From: Lachnospiraceae bacterium
GTDB taxonomy: Bacteria; Bacillota; Clostridia; Lachnospirales; Lachnospiraceae
Direction: 5' to 3'
DNA length: 64,000 nucleotides
Assembly: GCA_902363835.1 (NCBI GenBank)
Contig: CABJBM010000014.1
Coordinates: 103,931 to 167,930 of the forward strand
The position numbers and the translations under genes were made by a program. Shown one piece after another: positions 8,987-17,898 of the stretch. A model generated the notes under the pieces. That model saw nothing but the letters and a program-made list of their open reading frames with translations, was not told the origin of the DNA and ran no database searches. The stretch's first letter is position 1. Each line of letters starts with the position of its first letter.

Positions 8987-10013
8987 AAAAGAGGCTCTGC
9001 TGACAATTAAGGGTCTTAAGACCTATTTTCCGGTAAAGGGAGGTTTTCTGGGAAAGGCCACATCCTATGTTCAGGCAGTAAATGACATTAACTTAACCAT
9101 CTATAAAGGGGAAACTCTGGGGCTTGTAGGCGAGTCCGGCTGCGGAAAGACCACTTTGGGAAAGACCATTTTACAGCTTTATAAGGCTACACAAGGGGAA
9201 ATGGTTTATGAATTTAAGGATGGTCCCAGGAATCTGGAAACCCTTACCGGAAAGGATATGGATGAAGCCAGAAAAAAGATTCAGATCGTATTTCAGGATC
9301 CCCAGTCCTCTTTAAACCCCTCCTTTACTATCTACCAGTCTTTATCAGACCCATTAAAGAAATTCGGAGTCAAGACAAGGGAAGAAAGAAGAAAGGTGAT
9401 CGGTGATCTTTTAGAAGCAGTTAATATGAGGCGGGAGTACATGGACCGTTATCCCCATGAATTTTCCGGAGGACAGAGACAGAGAGTCGGAATTGCCAGA
9501 GCACTCTGCATCAATCCGGAGCTGGTCATCTGCGATGAGGCGGTCAGTGCCCTGGATGTTTCCATTCAGGCCCAGGTTTTGAACCTGCTGAAAAAACTGA
9601 AGAAGGAACGGAATTTAACCTATATCTTCATAACCCATGATTTAAGCGTGGTGGAATACATCAGCGACCGGATTGCAGTTATGTATTTAGGCAGGATCGT
9701 GGAACTGGCAGACGCCAAAGAGCTTTATGAAAATACGGTCCATCCCTATACCAGGGCACTGCTTTCCGCAATCCCTGTTGCAGATATCCATCATAAAAAA
9801 GACAGGATCATTCTGGAAGGAGATGTGCCTTCCCCCATGAATCCACCGTCCGGCTGCCATTTTCACGGCAGATGCAGGCATTGTCAGGAGATCTGTAAAA
9901 AAGAAAAGCCGGAGCTTAAAAATTATGAAATCAATGGAAGGGACCATTATGTGGCCTGCCATTTTGCTGAGGAAAATATAAAAAATGCGGTTAAGAACAG
10001 AACTGAGCACTGA
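8976..10013 (+). CDS. ABC transporter ATP-binding protein, DppF/OppF type
   Basis: 345 residues. Walker A GESGCGKTT, signature FSGGQRQRVGIARAL, Walker B ELVICDEAVSALD, and the C-terminal SGCHFHGRCRHC motif. The start overlaps the DppD-type gene by 11 bases, so translation is coupled. It completes a five-gene transporter (binding protein, two permeases, two ATPases) downstream of nanEK. Confidence 0.92.
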   Translation: MADKKEALLTIKGLKTYFPVKGGFLGKATSYVQAVNDINLTIYKGETLGLVGESGCGKTTLGKTILQLYKATQGEMVYEFKDGPRNLETLTGKDMDEARKKIQIVFQDPQSSLNPSFTIYQSLSDPLKKFGVKTREERRKVIGDLLEAVNMRREYMDRYPHEFSGGQRQRVGIARALCINPELVICDEAVSALDVSIQAQVLNLLKKLKKERNLTYIFITHDLSVVEYISDRIAVMYLGRIVELADAKELYENTVHPYTRALLSAIPVADIHHKKDRIILEGDVPSPMNPPSGCHFHGRCRHCQEICKKEKPELKNYEINGRDHYVACHFAEENIKNAVKNRTEH

Positions 10014-11601
10014 TGTGCTGGTAATGGGGGCCGGACTTGCAGGCATTATGTCTGCAATCTCGGCGGCTGAGGCAGGAGCGTCTGTCTGTATTGTGAGCAG
10101 CAGGAACATCTGCTCCGGCTCCAGCTTTTATCCCGGGACCTGGGGCTTAGGGCTTATAGGCCCGGAAAGCCGGGAGGATGAAGAGGACCTGGTCAGAACC
10201 ATTCTGAAGATAGGAGAAGGAATGGCGGACCCGGAGCTGGTCAGGACTTTGGCTGCAAATATCAGCCGGAGAATTTCCGGATTAAAGGAAATGGGGGTGG
10301 TTCTGAAGGAAGCGGAGAATAAGGGAGAAAAGGAATTTATCCCCTGTTTTGACCACAAGGGGCGGGACTGGCATGGAATCGTGAAAGAAAGCGCCCAGGT
10401 TGTGCTTAAAAAGCGGCTTACTGATCTGGGGGTGAAAACCCTTCCCTTTACGGAAATCATTGATTGGGTAAAAGAAGAGGGGAAAATCACCGGCGCTGTG
10501 GCGGTTTCAGAAGAAAAGGGAGTGATGTTTCTCTCCTGTAAGGCTTTGATAGCCGCCAGCGGAGGCATGGGAGGTTTGTTTGAGTACCGGCTCAATACCA
10601 GCGATGTTACCGGAATGGGGCAGTATCTGGCCCTTAAGGCCGGAGCTGCTCTCACCAACCTGGAATTCATGCAGATGATGCCGGGCTTTATAAAGCCGGC
10701 ATACAAAACCATATATAATGAAAAGGTGTTTTGCTACAGCAATTTTTCTGACCGTGTTACAGGTGACAGTATTTTTAAGGACTGGAGCGGAGAGGACCTT
10801 GAACGGTGTATGGAGATCAGGTCCTCCCATGGCCCATTTACCTCCCGGCTGGATTCTGCTCCTGTGGATATCCGGCTTTTTAACAGCTTTTTAAAGGATA
10901 AAGCCGGAGTAGAGCTGACTTATCAGGAGCGAATAAAGAAAAATCAGCCGGAATTTGTCCGGACCTATTTTCAATGGCTTTTGAAAGAAAAGCATCTGAC
11001 CATAGATGACCCGGTGATGATTGGAATATTCGCCCATGCCTCCAACGGTGGAATCAGGATTAATTCCCGGGGGGAAACCGGAGTGGCCGGACTTTTTGCC
11101 TGCGGAGAAATAACCGGGGGCATGCATGGTGCGGACCGCTTAGGAGGGCTGTCCACTGCCAATGGCCTGGTCTTCGGTGTCATTGCCGGGGAAAATGCGG
11201 CTCTTTGGGCAAAGAAGCAAAAGAGACCGGCCTTGGAAGAAGCAGACAGTTCCCAAGTCATATATGAGGGGGCTTCTGATCTGCTGAAGCAGGTCAGAAG
11301 AATCAACTTCCAATGCGCTATGGTGGTGCGTTGGGAGAATGAGCTTTTAAAAGGATTAAATGCCCTGGAAGAGATTCAAAAGGCCATGGGATCCGGAAGA
11401 CCCTGGCAGAAAAAAGACCGGAAACAGGACTTGCTCCGGTCCTGTGAATTAAAGGCAGCAGTTACCCTGTCACAATGCCTGTTGGAGGCTGCTTTGGTAA
11501 GGCGGGAAAGCAGAGGTTCCCATTACCGGGCAGATTATCCCAAACAGTGCAGTGAGTTTTCTCGTCCTCTGGATATAAAATGGAAAAAATTTTTTCCCTA
11601 A
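9985..11601 (+). CDS. FAD-dependent oxidoreductase, fumarate reductase/succinate dehydrogenase flavoprotein-like
   Basis: 538 residues, no signal peptide. The Rossmann motif VLVMGAGLAGIMSAI is at the N-terminus and GMHGADRLGGLSTANGLVFG, the second FAD-contacting stretch of FrdA/SdhA/NadB proteins, near residues 375-395. Unlike the extracellular reductases it has no haem or FMN-binding domain. It overlaps the ATPase gene by 29 bases, so it belongs to the transporter operon. The family oxidises or reduces C-C bonds next to carboxylates; action on an unsaturated or anhydro sialic acid would fit but is inference. Confidence 0.8.
   Translation: MRLRTELSTDVLVMGAGLAGIMSAISAAEAGASVCIVSSRNICSGSSFYPGTWGLGLIGPESREDEEDLVRTILKIGEGMADPELVRTLAANISRRISGLKEMGVVLKEAENKGEKEFIPCFDHKGRDWHGIVKESAQVVLKKRLTDLGVKTLPFTEIIDWVKEEGKITGAVAVSEEKGVMFLSCKALIAASGGMGGLFEYRLNTSDVTGMGQYLALKAGAALTNLEFMQMMPGFIKPAYKTIYNEKVFCYSNFSDRVTGDSIFKDWSGEDLERCMEIRSSHGPFTSRLDSAPVDIRLFNSFLKDKAGVELTYQERIKKNQPEFVRTYFQWLLKEKHLTIDDPVMIGIFAHASNGGIRINSRGETGVAGLFACGEITGGMHGADRLGGLSTANGLVFGVIAGENAALWAKKQKRPALEEADSSQVIYEGASDLLKQVRRINFQCAMVVRWENELLKGLNALEEIQKAMGSGRPWQKKDRKQDLLRSCELKAAVTLSQCLLEAALVRRESRGSHYRADYPKQCSEFSRPLDIKWKKFFP
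11582..11597. promoter_or_regulatory. Perfect palindrome, probable RpiR-type operator
   Basis: GGAAAAAATTTTTTCC is a 16-base perfect palindrome ending six bases before the -35 box of the regulator promoter and overlapping the end of the upstream gene. Related sites occur near 2306 and 4164. GAAA-N-TTTC operators are usual for RpiR regulators, so autoregulation is likely. Confidence 0.6.
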
Positions 11602-11603
11602 AA

Positions 11604-11632
11604 TTGACAAATCCATATTTCTTGTATATGCT
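11604..11632 (+). promoter_or_regulatory. Promoter of the rpiR-type regulator gene
   Basis: TTGACA-N17-TATGCT. It starts two bases after the stop codon of the oxidoreductase gene, so the regulator has its own promoter inside the locus. Confidence 0.75.
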
Positions 11633-11645
11633 TGTAGTATCATAC

Positions 11646-11694
11646 AAAAAAGGTGCGGTGGACCGGATAGAAGCATCCACCACGCCTTTTTTCA
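11646..11694 (+). promoter_or_regulatory. Terminator-like leader hairpin before the regulator
   Basis: AAAAAAGGTGCGGTGGA (11646-11662) pairs with TCCACCACGCCTTTTTT (11676-11692), with G-U pairs, over a 13-base loop. The stem ends in U's, as an intrinsic terminator would, about 40 bases before the start codon. It could end readthrough or attenuate the regulator message. Confidence 0.65.
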
Positions 11695-11732
11695 TTCATA
11701 TCATAAATACAAAGAAAGGGGAATGCAATATT

Positions 11733-12587
11733 ATGCAGGGGGATTTCCTAACAAAAATAAAAGCGGAATACAACCAGTTTACCAAGGCTGAGAAAAAGGT
11801 GGCCGATTACATCCTGCAGAATCCAAGAGATGTGTTATTCATGTCCATTACGGATTTGGCAGAAGTCTGTGAGGTGGGGGATACCAGTGTCTTCCGTTTT
11901 TGCAAAACCATGAATTTAAAGGGGTATCAGGAGTTTAAGATGATGCTCTCCTTAAGTCTTCATGATGGCAAGACAGGACAAGGACAGCTTGACGGGGATA
12001 TCAGTCTGGAGGATTCCTTTGAAGAATTGACACAAAAGGTTCTTAATACCAATGTCAATGCCCTGAAAGAAACATATTCTCTTCTAAATGAAGAGAATTT
12101 TAATCGGGTGATTGATTACCTCCACGAAGCCAGGCGCATCTGCTTTTTTGGCGTGGGCGCCAGCATGCTTACGGCAATGAAGGCAGCTAACAAGTTCCTG
12201 CGCATTGAACCAAAGGTGTACTGTGTCGAGGATTCCCATATGCAGGCCATGGTGGCCTCCATGATGGAAAAAGGAGAGGTGGCAGTTATTTTCTCCTATT
12301 CCGGAGCAACCAAGGATACCATTCATGTGGCAGAGGCGGCAAAAAAGGCGGGAGCAGCCATTATTTGTGTTACCCGTTTTGTCAAGTCACCCCTGACATC
12401 TTATTCTGATGTCACTTTGCTTTGCGGGGCCAATGAAGGTCCTCTCCAGGGAGGCTCAACCTCAGCGGAAATCAGCCAGCTATTTCTGATTGATTTAATG
12501 TACACAGAATATTATAGAAGATATTTTGAACGGTGCAGCAGCAATAATGAGAAGACATCGGCTTCTGTAATAGAAAAAATGTATTAA
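11733..12587 (+). CDS. RpiR/MurR-family transcriptional regulator
   Basis: 284 residues. An N-terminal HTH_6 domain (about 1-80; FTKAEKKVADYILQNP, SITDLAEVCEVGDTSVFRFCK) precedes a SIS sugar-phosphate isomerase domain (about 110-255; FFGVGASMLTAMKAANKF, VIFSYSGATKDTIHVAEAAKKAGA). SIS regulators of this type sense amino-sugar phosphates, so ManNAc-6-P or GlcNAc-6-P is a likely effector, as in NanR-type RpiR proteins. The ATG at 11733 follows AAAGGGG; earlier in-frame starts fall inside the leader hairpin. Confidence 0.92.
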   Translation: MQGDFLTKIKAEYNQFTKAEKKVADYILQNPRDVLFMSITDLAEVCEVGDTSVFRFCKTMNLKGYQEFKMMLSLSLHDGKTGQGQLDGDISLEDSFEELTQKVLNTNVNALKETYSLLNEENFNRVIDYLHEARRICFFGVGASMLTAMKAANKFLRIEPKVYCVEDSHMQAMVASMMEKGEVAVIFSYSGATKDTIHVAEAAKKAGAAIICVTRFVKSPLTSYSDVTLLCGANEGPLQGGSTSAEISQLFLIDLMYTEYYRRYFERCSSNNEKTSASVIEKMY

Positions 12588-12640
12588 ACAAAGAAAATTC
12601 CTAAAGCATATAATAAAAAAGAAAATTCTTTTATTTCAGA

Positions 12641-12669
12641 TTGACAAAATTAATTTTCCGATATATAAT
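12641..12669 (+). promoter_or_regulatory. Promoter of the sugar-type ABC transporter
   Basis: TTGACA-N17-TATAAT with the spacer AAATTAATTTTCCG, almost identical to that of the promoter at 4188. The shared spacer suggests that both transporters answer to one regulator. Confidence 0.8.
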
Positions 12670-12684
12670 AATTTCATACAATGA

Positions 12685-12736
12685 AAAAGGCGTTTTGGAA
12701 GTTGAAATATACACATTTACCAAAACGCCTTTTGTT
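12685..12736 (+). promoter_or_regulatory. Terminator-like leader hairpin before the sugar-binding protein
   Basis: AAAAGGCGTTTTGG (12685-12698) is perfectly complementary to CCAAAACGCCTTTT (12720-12733), followed by GTTG. It starts about 15 bases after the -10 box and ends 30 bases before the ATG, so it is part of the transcript leader. Confidence 0.65.
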
Positions 12737-12766
12737 GTAAAAGACCGATTATAAGGAGGAGAAGTA

Positions 12767-14137
12767 ATGAAGAAGATTTTATCACTTGGTTTGGCAACGG
12801 CACTGGCAGCATCTGCATTGGCCGGCTGCGGAGGAAGCAAGGCGCCGGAGACAACGGCAGCAGCTACAACAAAAGCAGCGGAAACTGCGGAAACAGCAAA
12901 GGCTGAGGCAACTTCCGGAGATACCACAATTACCTGGTGGGCATTCCCGACCTTTGCCCAGGATGCAGACAAGCCGGCAGGAACCTATGAGCAGGAAATC
13001 ATCAATGCCTTTGAGGCAAAGAATCCTGATATTAAGGTAAAGCTGGAAACCATCGATTTTACCTCAGGTCCGGAAAAGATTACGGCAGCAATTCAGACCG
13101 GAACCATATGCGACGTATTGTTCGATGCTCCGGGACGTATTATTTCCTATGCCAAATCAGGGAAGCTGGTGAAGCTGGATGATATGTTTACAGATGACTT
13201 CGTAAAAGATGTGAACAATGATGCACTGCTGAATGCCTGTAAGGCAGACGGCAGCTATTATATGTATCCATTAAGCACAGCAGCCTTCTTCATGGCAGTT
13301 AATAAAGGATATTTGGAGGATGCAGGCGCAATGGACTGCATTAACCTGGAAGGCGACAGAACCTGGACCACAGACCAGTTTGAACAGATGATGGAAAAAC
13401 TCAATGCCAAGGGCTATAACGGCGGAACTGTTTTCTGTTCCGGTCAGGGGGGAGACCAGGGTACCAGAGCCTTTGTGGCAAACCTTTATGACAGCTCCAT
13501 TACCAATGATGATATTACAGAATATACCATTAATGATGAAGGCGGCGTAAAGGCCATGACCAAGATCAAAGAATGGGTGGACAAGGGTTATATGCTAAAT
13601 GGCTCCTCATACAACGGCGGTGAGGATGTGGACCAGTTTGCAGCAGGAAACACCGCATTTACAACCCTTTGGTCTCCGGGCCTCGCTTCCCAGAGGACTG
13701 AAACCTTAAAGGAAAATGGAATCGAAGCCATCGCTCTTCCGTTCCCTTCTGAGGATGGCACTCCGGCGCTGGAATACTTAGTAAACGGCTTCTGCGTATT
13801 TGATAATGGTGACGCAGCAAGGGCCGAGGCTTCCAGGAAGTTCATTGACTTCCTGTGCAATGATTCTGAATGGGGTCCTAAGAATGTGGTAAAGACCAAT
13901 GTATTCCCGGTACGCAGTTCCATGGGAGATCTCTATAACGGTGATGCTGATATGAAGTTTTACAGCAGCTTAACCAAATACTATTCTCCATACTATAATA
14001 CCATCGACGGCTTTGCCGAGATGAGAACCTATTGGTTCCCAATGCTTCAGGCTGTATTAAACGGAGATGCAGAGCCAAAGGCAGCTTTGGATGACTTTGT
14101 TAAAAATGCCGATGAAGCTATTAAAAACGCTCAGTAA
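12767..14137 (+). CDS. Sugar ABC transporter substrate-binding lipoprotein (family 1)
   Basis: 456 residues. A lipoprotein signal (SALAGCGGSK) is followed by an Ala/Thr/Glu-rich linker and a family 1 solute-binding fold (ITWWAFPTF, EIINAFEAKNPDIKVKLETIDF, LYNGDADMKFY near the C-terminus). Proteins of this type, such as SatA of pneumococcus, bind sialic acid, and the nan locus makes that likely here, though the exact ligand cannot be read. AAGGAGGAG sits seven bases before the ATG. No ATPase gene follows, so a shared MsmK-like ATPase elsewhere must energise it. Confidence 0.9.
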   Translation: MKKILSLGLATALAASALAGCGGSKAPETTAAATTKAAETAETAKAEATSGDTTITWWAFPTFAQDADKPAGTYEQEIINAFEAKNPDIKVKLETIDFTSGPEKITAAIQTGTICDVLFDAPGRIISYAKSGKLVKLDDMFTDDFVKDVNNDALLNACKADGSYYMYPLSTAAFFMAVNKGYLEDAGAMDCINLEGDRTWTTDQFEQMMEKLNAKGYNGGTVFCSGQGGDQGTRAFVANLYDSSITNDDITEYTINDEGGVKAMTKIKEWVDKGYMLNGSSYNGGEDVDQFAAGNTAFTTLWSPGLASQRTETLKENGIEAIALPFPSEDGTPALEYLVNGFCVFDNGDAARAEASRKFIDFLCNDSEWGPKNVVKTNVFPVRSSMGDLYNGDADMKFYSSLTKYYSPYYNTIDGFAEMRTYWFPMLQAVLNGDAEPKAALDDFVKNADEAIKNAQ

Positions 14138-14226
14138 TACATATTTATCGGGGTTGCTGCTGTATTTGCAGCAGCCCCCTTTAAAAGGCACAGCTTCTGT
14201 GTGTCTGTTTAGAATGGAGGATCATT

Positions 14227-15120
14227 ATGAAACAAAAGGTCACCAGAATCCGCATGCGGGAAACACTGATTTCCTATATTTTTCTGGCTCCGGCACTTAT
14301 TTTCTTCTTTATATTTGTATTGATTCCTATGGGAATGGGAATTGTGACCAGCTTTTTCCGGTATACCATGAAAGACTTCTATTTTGTGGGATTTGACAAC
14401 TACATTAAGATGTTTACAGACCCTGTATGGACAAAATCCTTACGCAATACCATTATATTGGTGGTTGGTTCCGTACCCATTGTTGTGTTGTTTTCCCTGT
14501 TTGTAGCAGCCTTAACTTATGAGAAAAGGCCTCTTGCCCGTTCCTTTTTCCGCTGCGTATTCTTCCTTCCGGTGGTAACCGGTACTGTTGCGGTTACTGT
14601 TGTATGGAAATGGATCTACGATCCCCTTAACGGTATCTTAAACTGGATTTTAAAGTCCATGAGTATCATTGATAAGAACATTATGTGGACTGGTGATAAA
14701 CGATTTGCTCTCTGGTCAATTCTTCTGATCCTTTTGACTACAAGCGTTGGCCAGCCAATTATCCTTTATATTGCCTCCCTGGGAAATGTTCCCAGGGACT
14801 ATGTGGAAGCGGCGGAAGTGGATGGGGCGAACCGTTTCCAGGTGTTCTGGAAGATTAAATGGCCAAACCTTCTTCCAACCACTCTTTACATTGTGGTAAT
14901 TACCACCATTAACTCCTTCCAGTGCTTTTCCTTAATTCAGCTTCTGACATCCGGCGGTCCTAACTATGCAACTACCACGATCATGTATTATTTGTACGAA
15001 CAGGCATTTAAACTGTCAGAATACGGCTATGCAAATGCCATGGGAGTGATTCTGGCCCTGATTATCGGCTGTATCAGTTTTATTCAGTTTAAATTCCTGG
15101 GCGGCGACGTTGAATATTAA
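14227..15120 (+). CDS. Sugar ABC transporter permease, MalF/UgpA type
   Basis: 297 residues with six membrane segments. The EAA loop EAAEVDGANRFQVFWKIKWP contacts the ATPase. The short N-terminus and lack of a large periplasmic loop match CUT1 systems of Gram-positive bacteria. It is 89 bases after the binding-protein gene with GGAGG ahead of the ATG; the gap has no clear terminator. Confidence 0.92.
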   Translation: MKQKVTRIRMRETLISYIFLAPALIFFFIFVLIPMGMGIVTSFFRYTMKDFYFVGFDNYIKMFTDPVWTKSLRNTIILVVGSVPIVVLFSLFVAALTYEKRPLARSFFRCVFFLPVVTGTVAVTVVWKWIYDPLNGILNWILKSMSIIDKNIMWTGDKRFALWSILLILLTTSVGQPIILYIASLGNVPRDYVEAAEVDGANRFQVFWKIKWPNLLPTTLYIVVITTINSFQCFSLIQLLTSGGPNYATTTIMYYLYEQAFKLSEYGYANAMGVILALIIGCISFIQFKFLGGDVEY

Positions 15121-15134
15121 GGAGGGGTGATAAA

Positions 15135-15959
15135 ATGAAAAAGAAAAGCTCTGTTGGAGAGATTGTGTCCATGATTGTACTGCTGCTCATCAGCATCATA
15201 TTTATCTTCCCTTTTTACTGGATCCTGACCGGAGCCTTTAAGTCTCAGAAGGTTACGGTAAAGCTTCCGCCGGAGTGGTTTCCTTTAAGCCCAACTCTGG
15301 TTAACTTCCAGAAGCTGATGCAGAATCCTACCATGGAATGGCTGCTTAACAGTATTTTTATCTGCCTCATCACCATGGCCATTGTATGCGTTGCCTCCTC
15401 AATGGCAGGTTATGTACTGGCCAAGAAACGGTTTTATGGACAGACAGCCCTTTTTTCCATGTTTATTTTTGCAATGGCCCTGCCAAAGCAGGTAATCCTG
15501 GTGCCCTTGATGAAGATTGTAAGCTTTATGGGAATTCATGATACGCCGTGGGCGGTAATCCTTCCCCTTTGCGGCTGGCCCTTCGGCGTATTCCTGATGA
15601 AACAGTTCAGTGAGAACATTCCCGGAGAACTGCTGGAGGCCGCTAAAATCGATGGAAGCGGAGAGGCCAGAACTTTTGCTGAAATCGTAATGCCCATTGT
15701 AAAGCCGGGATTTGGCGCATTGGCAATTTTTACCTTTATCAATACCTGGAATGACTATTTCATTCAGCTGGTTATGCTCAATTCCAGGGCAAAGCTGACC
15801 ATTTCCTTAGGTGTAGCCACTTTGCAGCAGGAGTTTTCCACTAACTATGGCGTGATCATGGCCGGTGCAGCCATGGCTGCAGTACCGATTGTTACGGTAT
15901 TCCTGCTCTTCCAGAATTACTTTACACAGGGAATTACCATGGGGGCGGTAAAAGGCTGA
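15135..15959 (+). CDS. Sugar ABC transporter permease, MalG/UgpE type
   Basis: 274 residues with six membrane segments, the EAA loop EAAKIDGSGEARTFAEIVMP and the typical C-terminus FTQGITMGAVKG. It lies 14 bases after its partner with GGAGGGG and is the last gene of the sialic acid locus before the accessory island. Confidence 0.92.
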   Translation: MKKKSSVGEIVSMIVLLLISIIFIFPFYWILTGAFKSQKVTVKLPPEWFPLSPTLVNFQKLMQNPTMEWLLNSIFICLITMAIVCVASSMAGYVLAKKRFYGQTALFSMFIFAMALPKQVILVPLMKIVSFMGIHDTPWAVILPLCGWPFGVFLMKQFSENIPGELLEAAKIDGSGEARTFAEIVMPIVKPGFGALAIFTFINTWNDYFIQLVMLNSRAKLTISLGVATLQQEFSTNYGVIMAGAAMAAVPIVTVFLLFQNYFTQGITMGAVKG

Positions 15960-16236
15960 TACCTGATATCAATTTATAAATTCTCCCTGTCAGGCGGCAG
16001 ATTTTTGCGGCTTCAGACTGTTAAAAAAGCCATATCGCGCTGTATACTAAAGCATAAATATTCAAGTCTTTTCTCTCGTTAAAGATTGTGCTAAAATAAG
16101 ATAAAATAGCTTTCAGCTAACGCCTCATGCTGAATTGAAAAAAGGTTTACGAACAGAATTTATATTTTATGGTATTGTAAGGGGGAGGACGATATTTGAA
16201 CAGAAAATAATCAAGCGTATTTGTAGTGAATGGTTA
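15960..16236. other. Gene-free stretch after the transporter operon
   Basis: No convincing gene. At 15994-16012 GCGGCAGATTTTTGCGGC resembles the terminator at 30678 but its arms no longer pair fully. The rest is A/T-rich and without clear structure. Confidence 0.5.
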
Positions 16237-16344
16237 GCGACGATTACTGATATAGATATGGCGTGAAGGAATTTGAGCCACGCCATATCCTTTGTATGAA
16301 TAGGCAATAGGATTCATGGAGTTTTAGGTTTTTTGACACTCTGA
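16237..16344. repeat. Left copy of the 107/108-bp island-flanking direct repeat
   Basis: From GCGACGATTACT to GACACTCTGA it matches 30570-30676 with about six substitutions and one single-base length difference. Inside is a perfect 11-bp stem (GATATGGCGTG/CACGCCATATC, loop of about 13). It abuts the left inverted repeat of the IS1182 relic. Confidence 0.9.
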
Positions 16345-16345
16345 A

Positions 16346-17820
16346 GAGGGTGCTGCAAAAAGCATTATCGAAAAGACCGCCCCCTCTTAGCCCTGAAAAA
16401 CACAAAAAAGTGATTTTATCAGTCATTCTCGTGTTTTTTGCGTACTTTAACAGCTCCTCCTTCATGAAAGACCTTTTCTGCTGATTTTACTTTAAACAGA
16501 TAGTTTTCAAGTCATCCATTTTGGATCTTTGCATACAGTTTATTGATGTTGTACCCAAAACACAACAACAGAATCTCCAGTTTGACTTTGGTTCTTCCTC
16601 TCAACAGAAATCTCTGGAACTCATAGTCATTTTTTAATACTCCAAAGGCTCCTTCCACCTGGAACGAACGGTTTACATGGTAACGGATTCCTGTTTCTGT
16701 ATGGATATTTTCATATGACCCTTTCTGCCTCTCTATAAAATCTTCTGATACATAAAGTTTCTTATTCTTTTTTGATTTCGTACATTTCTCTCGGTACTTA
16801 CATCCGCTGCAGTCTTCACATTCATATATTGTGACCTTAGAACGGTACCGATTTTCTGCTAGTCATTTCTGCCGGCCATAGTAGCCTGTTATTGTGACAT
16901 ACATACACATCACCTTCCTCCAGATATCTCATGTTTTCCCGCCTGCTGATATCGTTCTTAAAGCTTCTCTTTTTCCATTTCTCGTAGATCTGGGGTTTAT
17001 GTATGGAGTCTGCCCGGTCTCTTCCAGGTATACATAATTCTCCTCCCTCTCATATACGGCATCAGCAGTTATGCTGGGATAGCGGTATCCACTTCTGTTC
17101 TCCTGTTTCCTTAAAAAGGGGATCAGAGTACCATAATCACTCCGATCCTGAAAGATTGCGGTATTTATAATAAATTCGCTGTCCACACCAATCTGTACAT
17201 TATAACTCGGTTTTAACTAGGTATTTCTCATATAGTCATCTTTCATGTGCATAAATGTGGCATCCGGATCTGTCTTTGAATAGCCGTTTCTCCCCTTAAA
17301 TTGGGAATGGTGTAAATCATAGAGCATCTGGCGGCCAAGGAATTTCTTAAACATCTCAAGATATTTCTGGTGGACAGATTTTCTATTACCTCGTCCGTAG
17401 ACCATGGATATCTGACGCTCCTTACAGTAGAGATCCTGCAGCTTTAGTATCTGTTCTTCCTGGGATCTGGAGAAACAGCAGCTGTGTTCCGTGTTGAGCG
17501 GCTGTGTTGCAGTTTCAATCTTTTCAGATATCCTGGTTTCCCATCTTTCAACTGATTTTTTCCAGACAAACGTATATTTATTGGTACAGGCTTCCAGTTT
17601 TATCCCATTAATAAAGAGGGGCTCACCTGAAACGAAACGCCTTTCAAACAGTTTTCAAACAAACTGATAGAACAGATTTTCACAGGCATCTGCAAAAAAA
17701 CAGTACGTAATCTTGCGATTATCGTATGATCCGGAGCATTCTGACCTGCCATTCGCATTTTAGTATAAAAAGGAGCGCTGTTCCACAGATGATTTTTTAT
17801 CTGTTTTGCAACGCCCCCTT
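16346..17820 (-). mobile_element. Degenerate IS1182-family insertion sequence
   Basis: Imperfect terminal inverted repeats are visible: GAGGGTGCTGCAAAA at 16346-16360 and TTTTGCAACGCCCCC at 17804-17818. Between them is a broken leftward transposase gene. The element is about 1.47 kb, somewhat short for the family, and its interrupted gene makes it non-autonomous. It forms the left edge of the island just inside the direct repeat. Confidence 0.8.
16440..17750 (-). pseudogene. IS1182-family transposase, disrupted
   Basis: Reading leftwards, pieces of a DDE transposase appear in several frames: a segment ending NKYTFVWKKSVE, then KTDPDATFMHMKDDYMRN, a stop, LKPSYNVQIGVDSEFI, DAVYEREENYVYLEETGQ, another disruption and a C-terminal part (FGYNINKLYAKIQNG). 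These are the usual IS1182 blocks in the right order. Stops and frameshifts occur at 17217 and near 16925 and 16860. Confidence 0.85.
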
Positions 17821-17898
17821 CTGTGTAATGTGATAGCTTTCATTCTTTTATTTTTTCACCCTTATATCGGGCTATTTTGCAGTTTTCCTAATACATTT

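Noticed and set aside
12786-13040. A second frame within the sugar-binding protein gene encoding a Gln/Arg-rich peptide.
   Set aside because: It comes from the repeated Ala/Thr/Glu linker codons read one base off, and has no ribosome-binding site.
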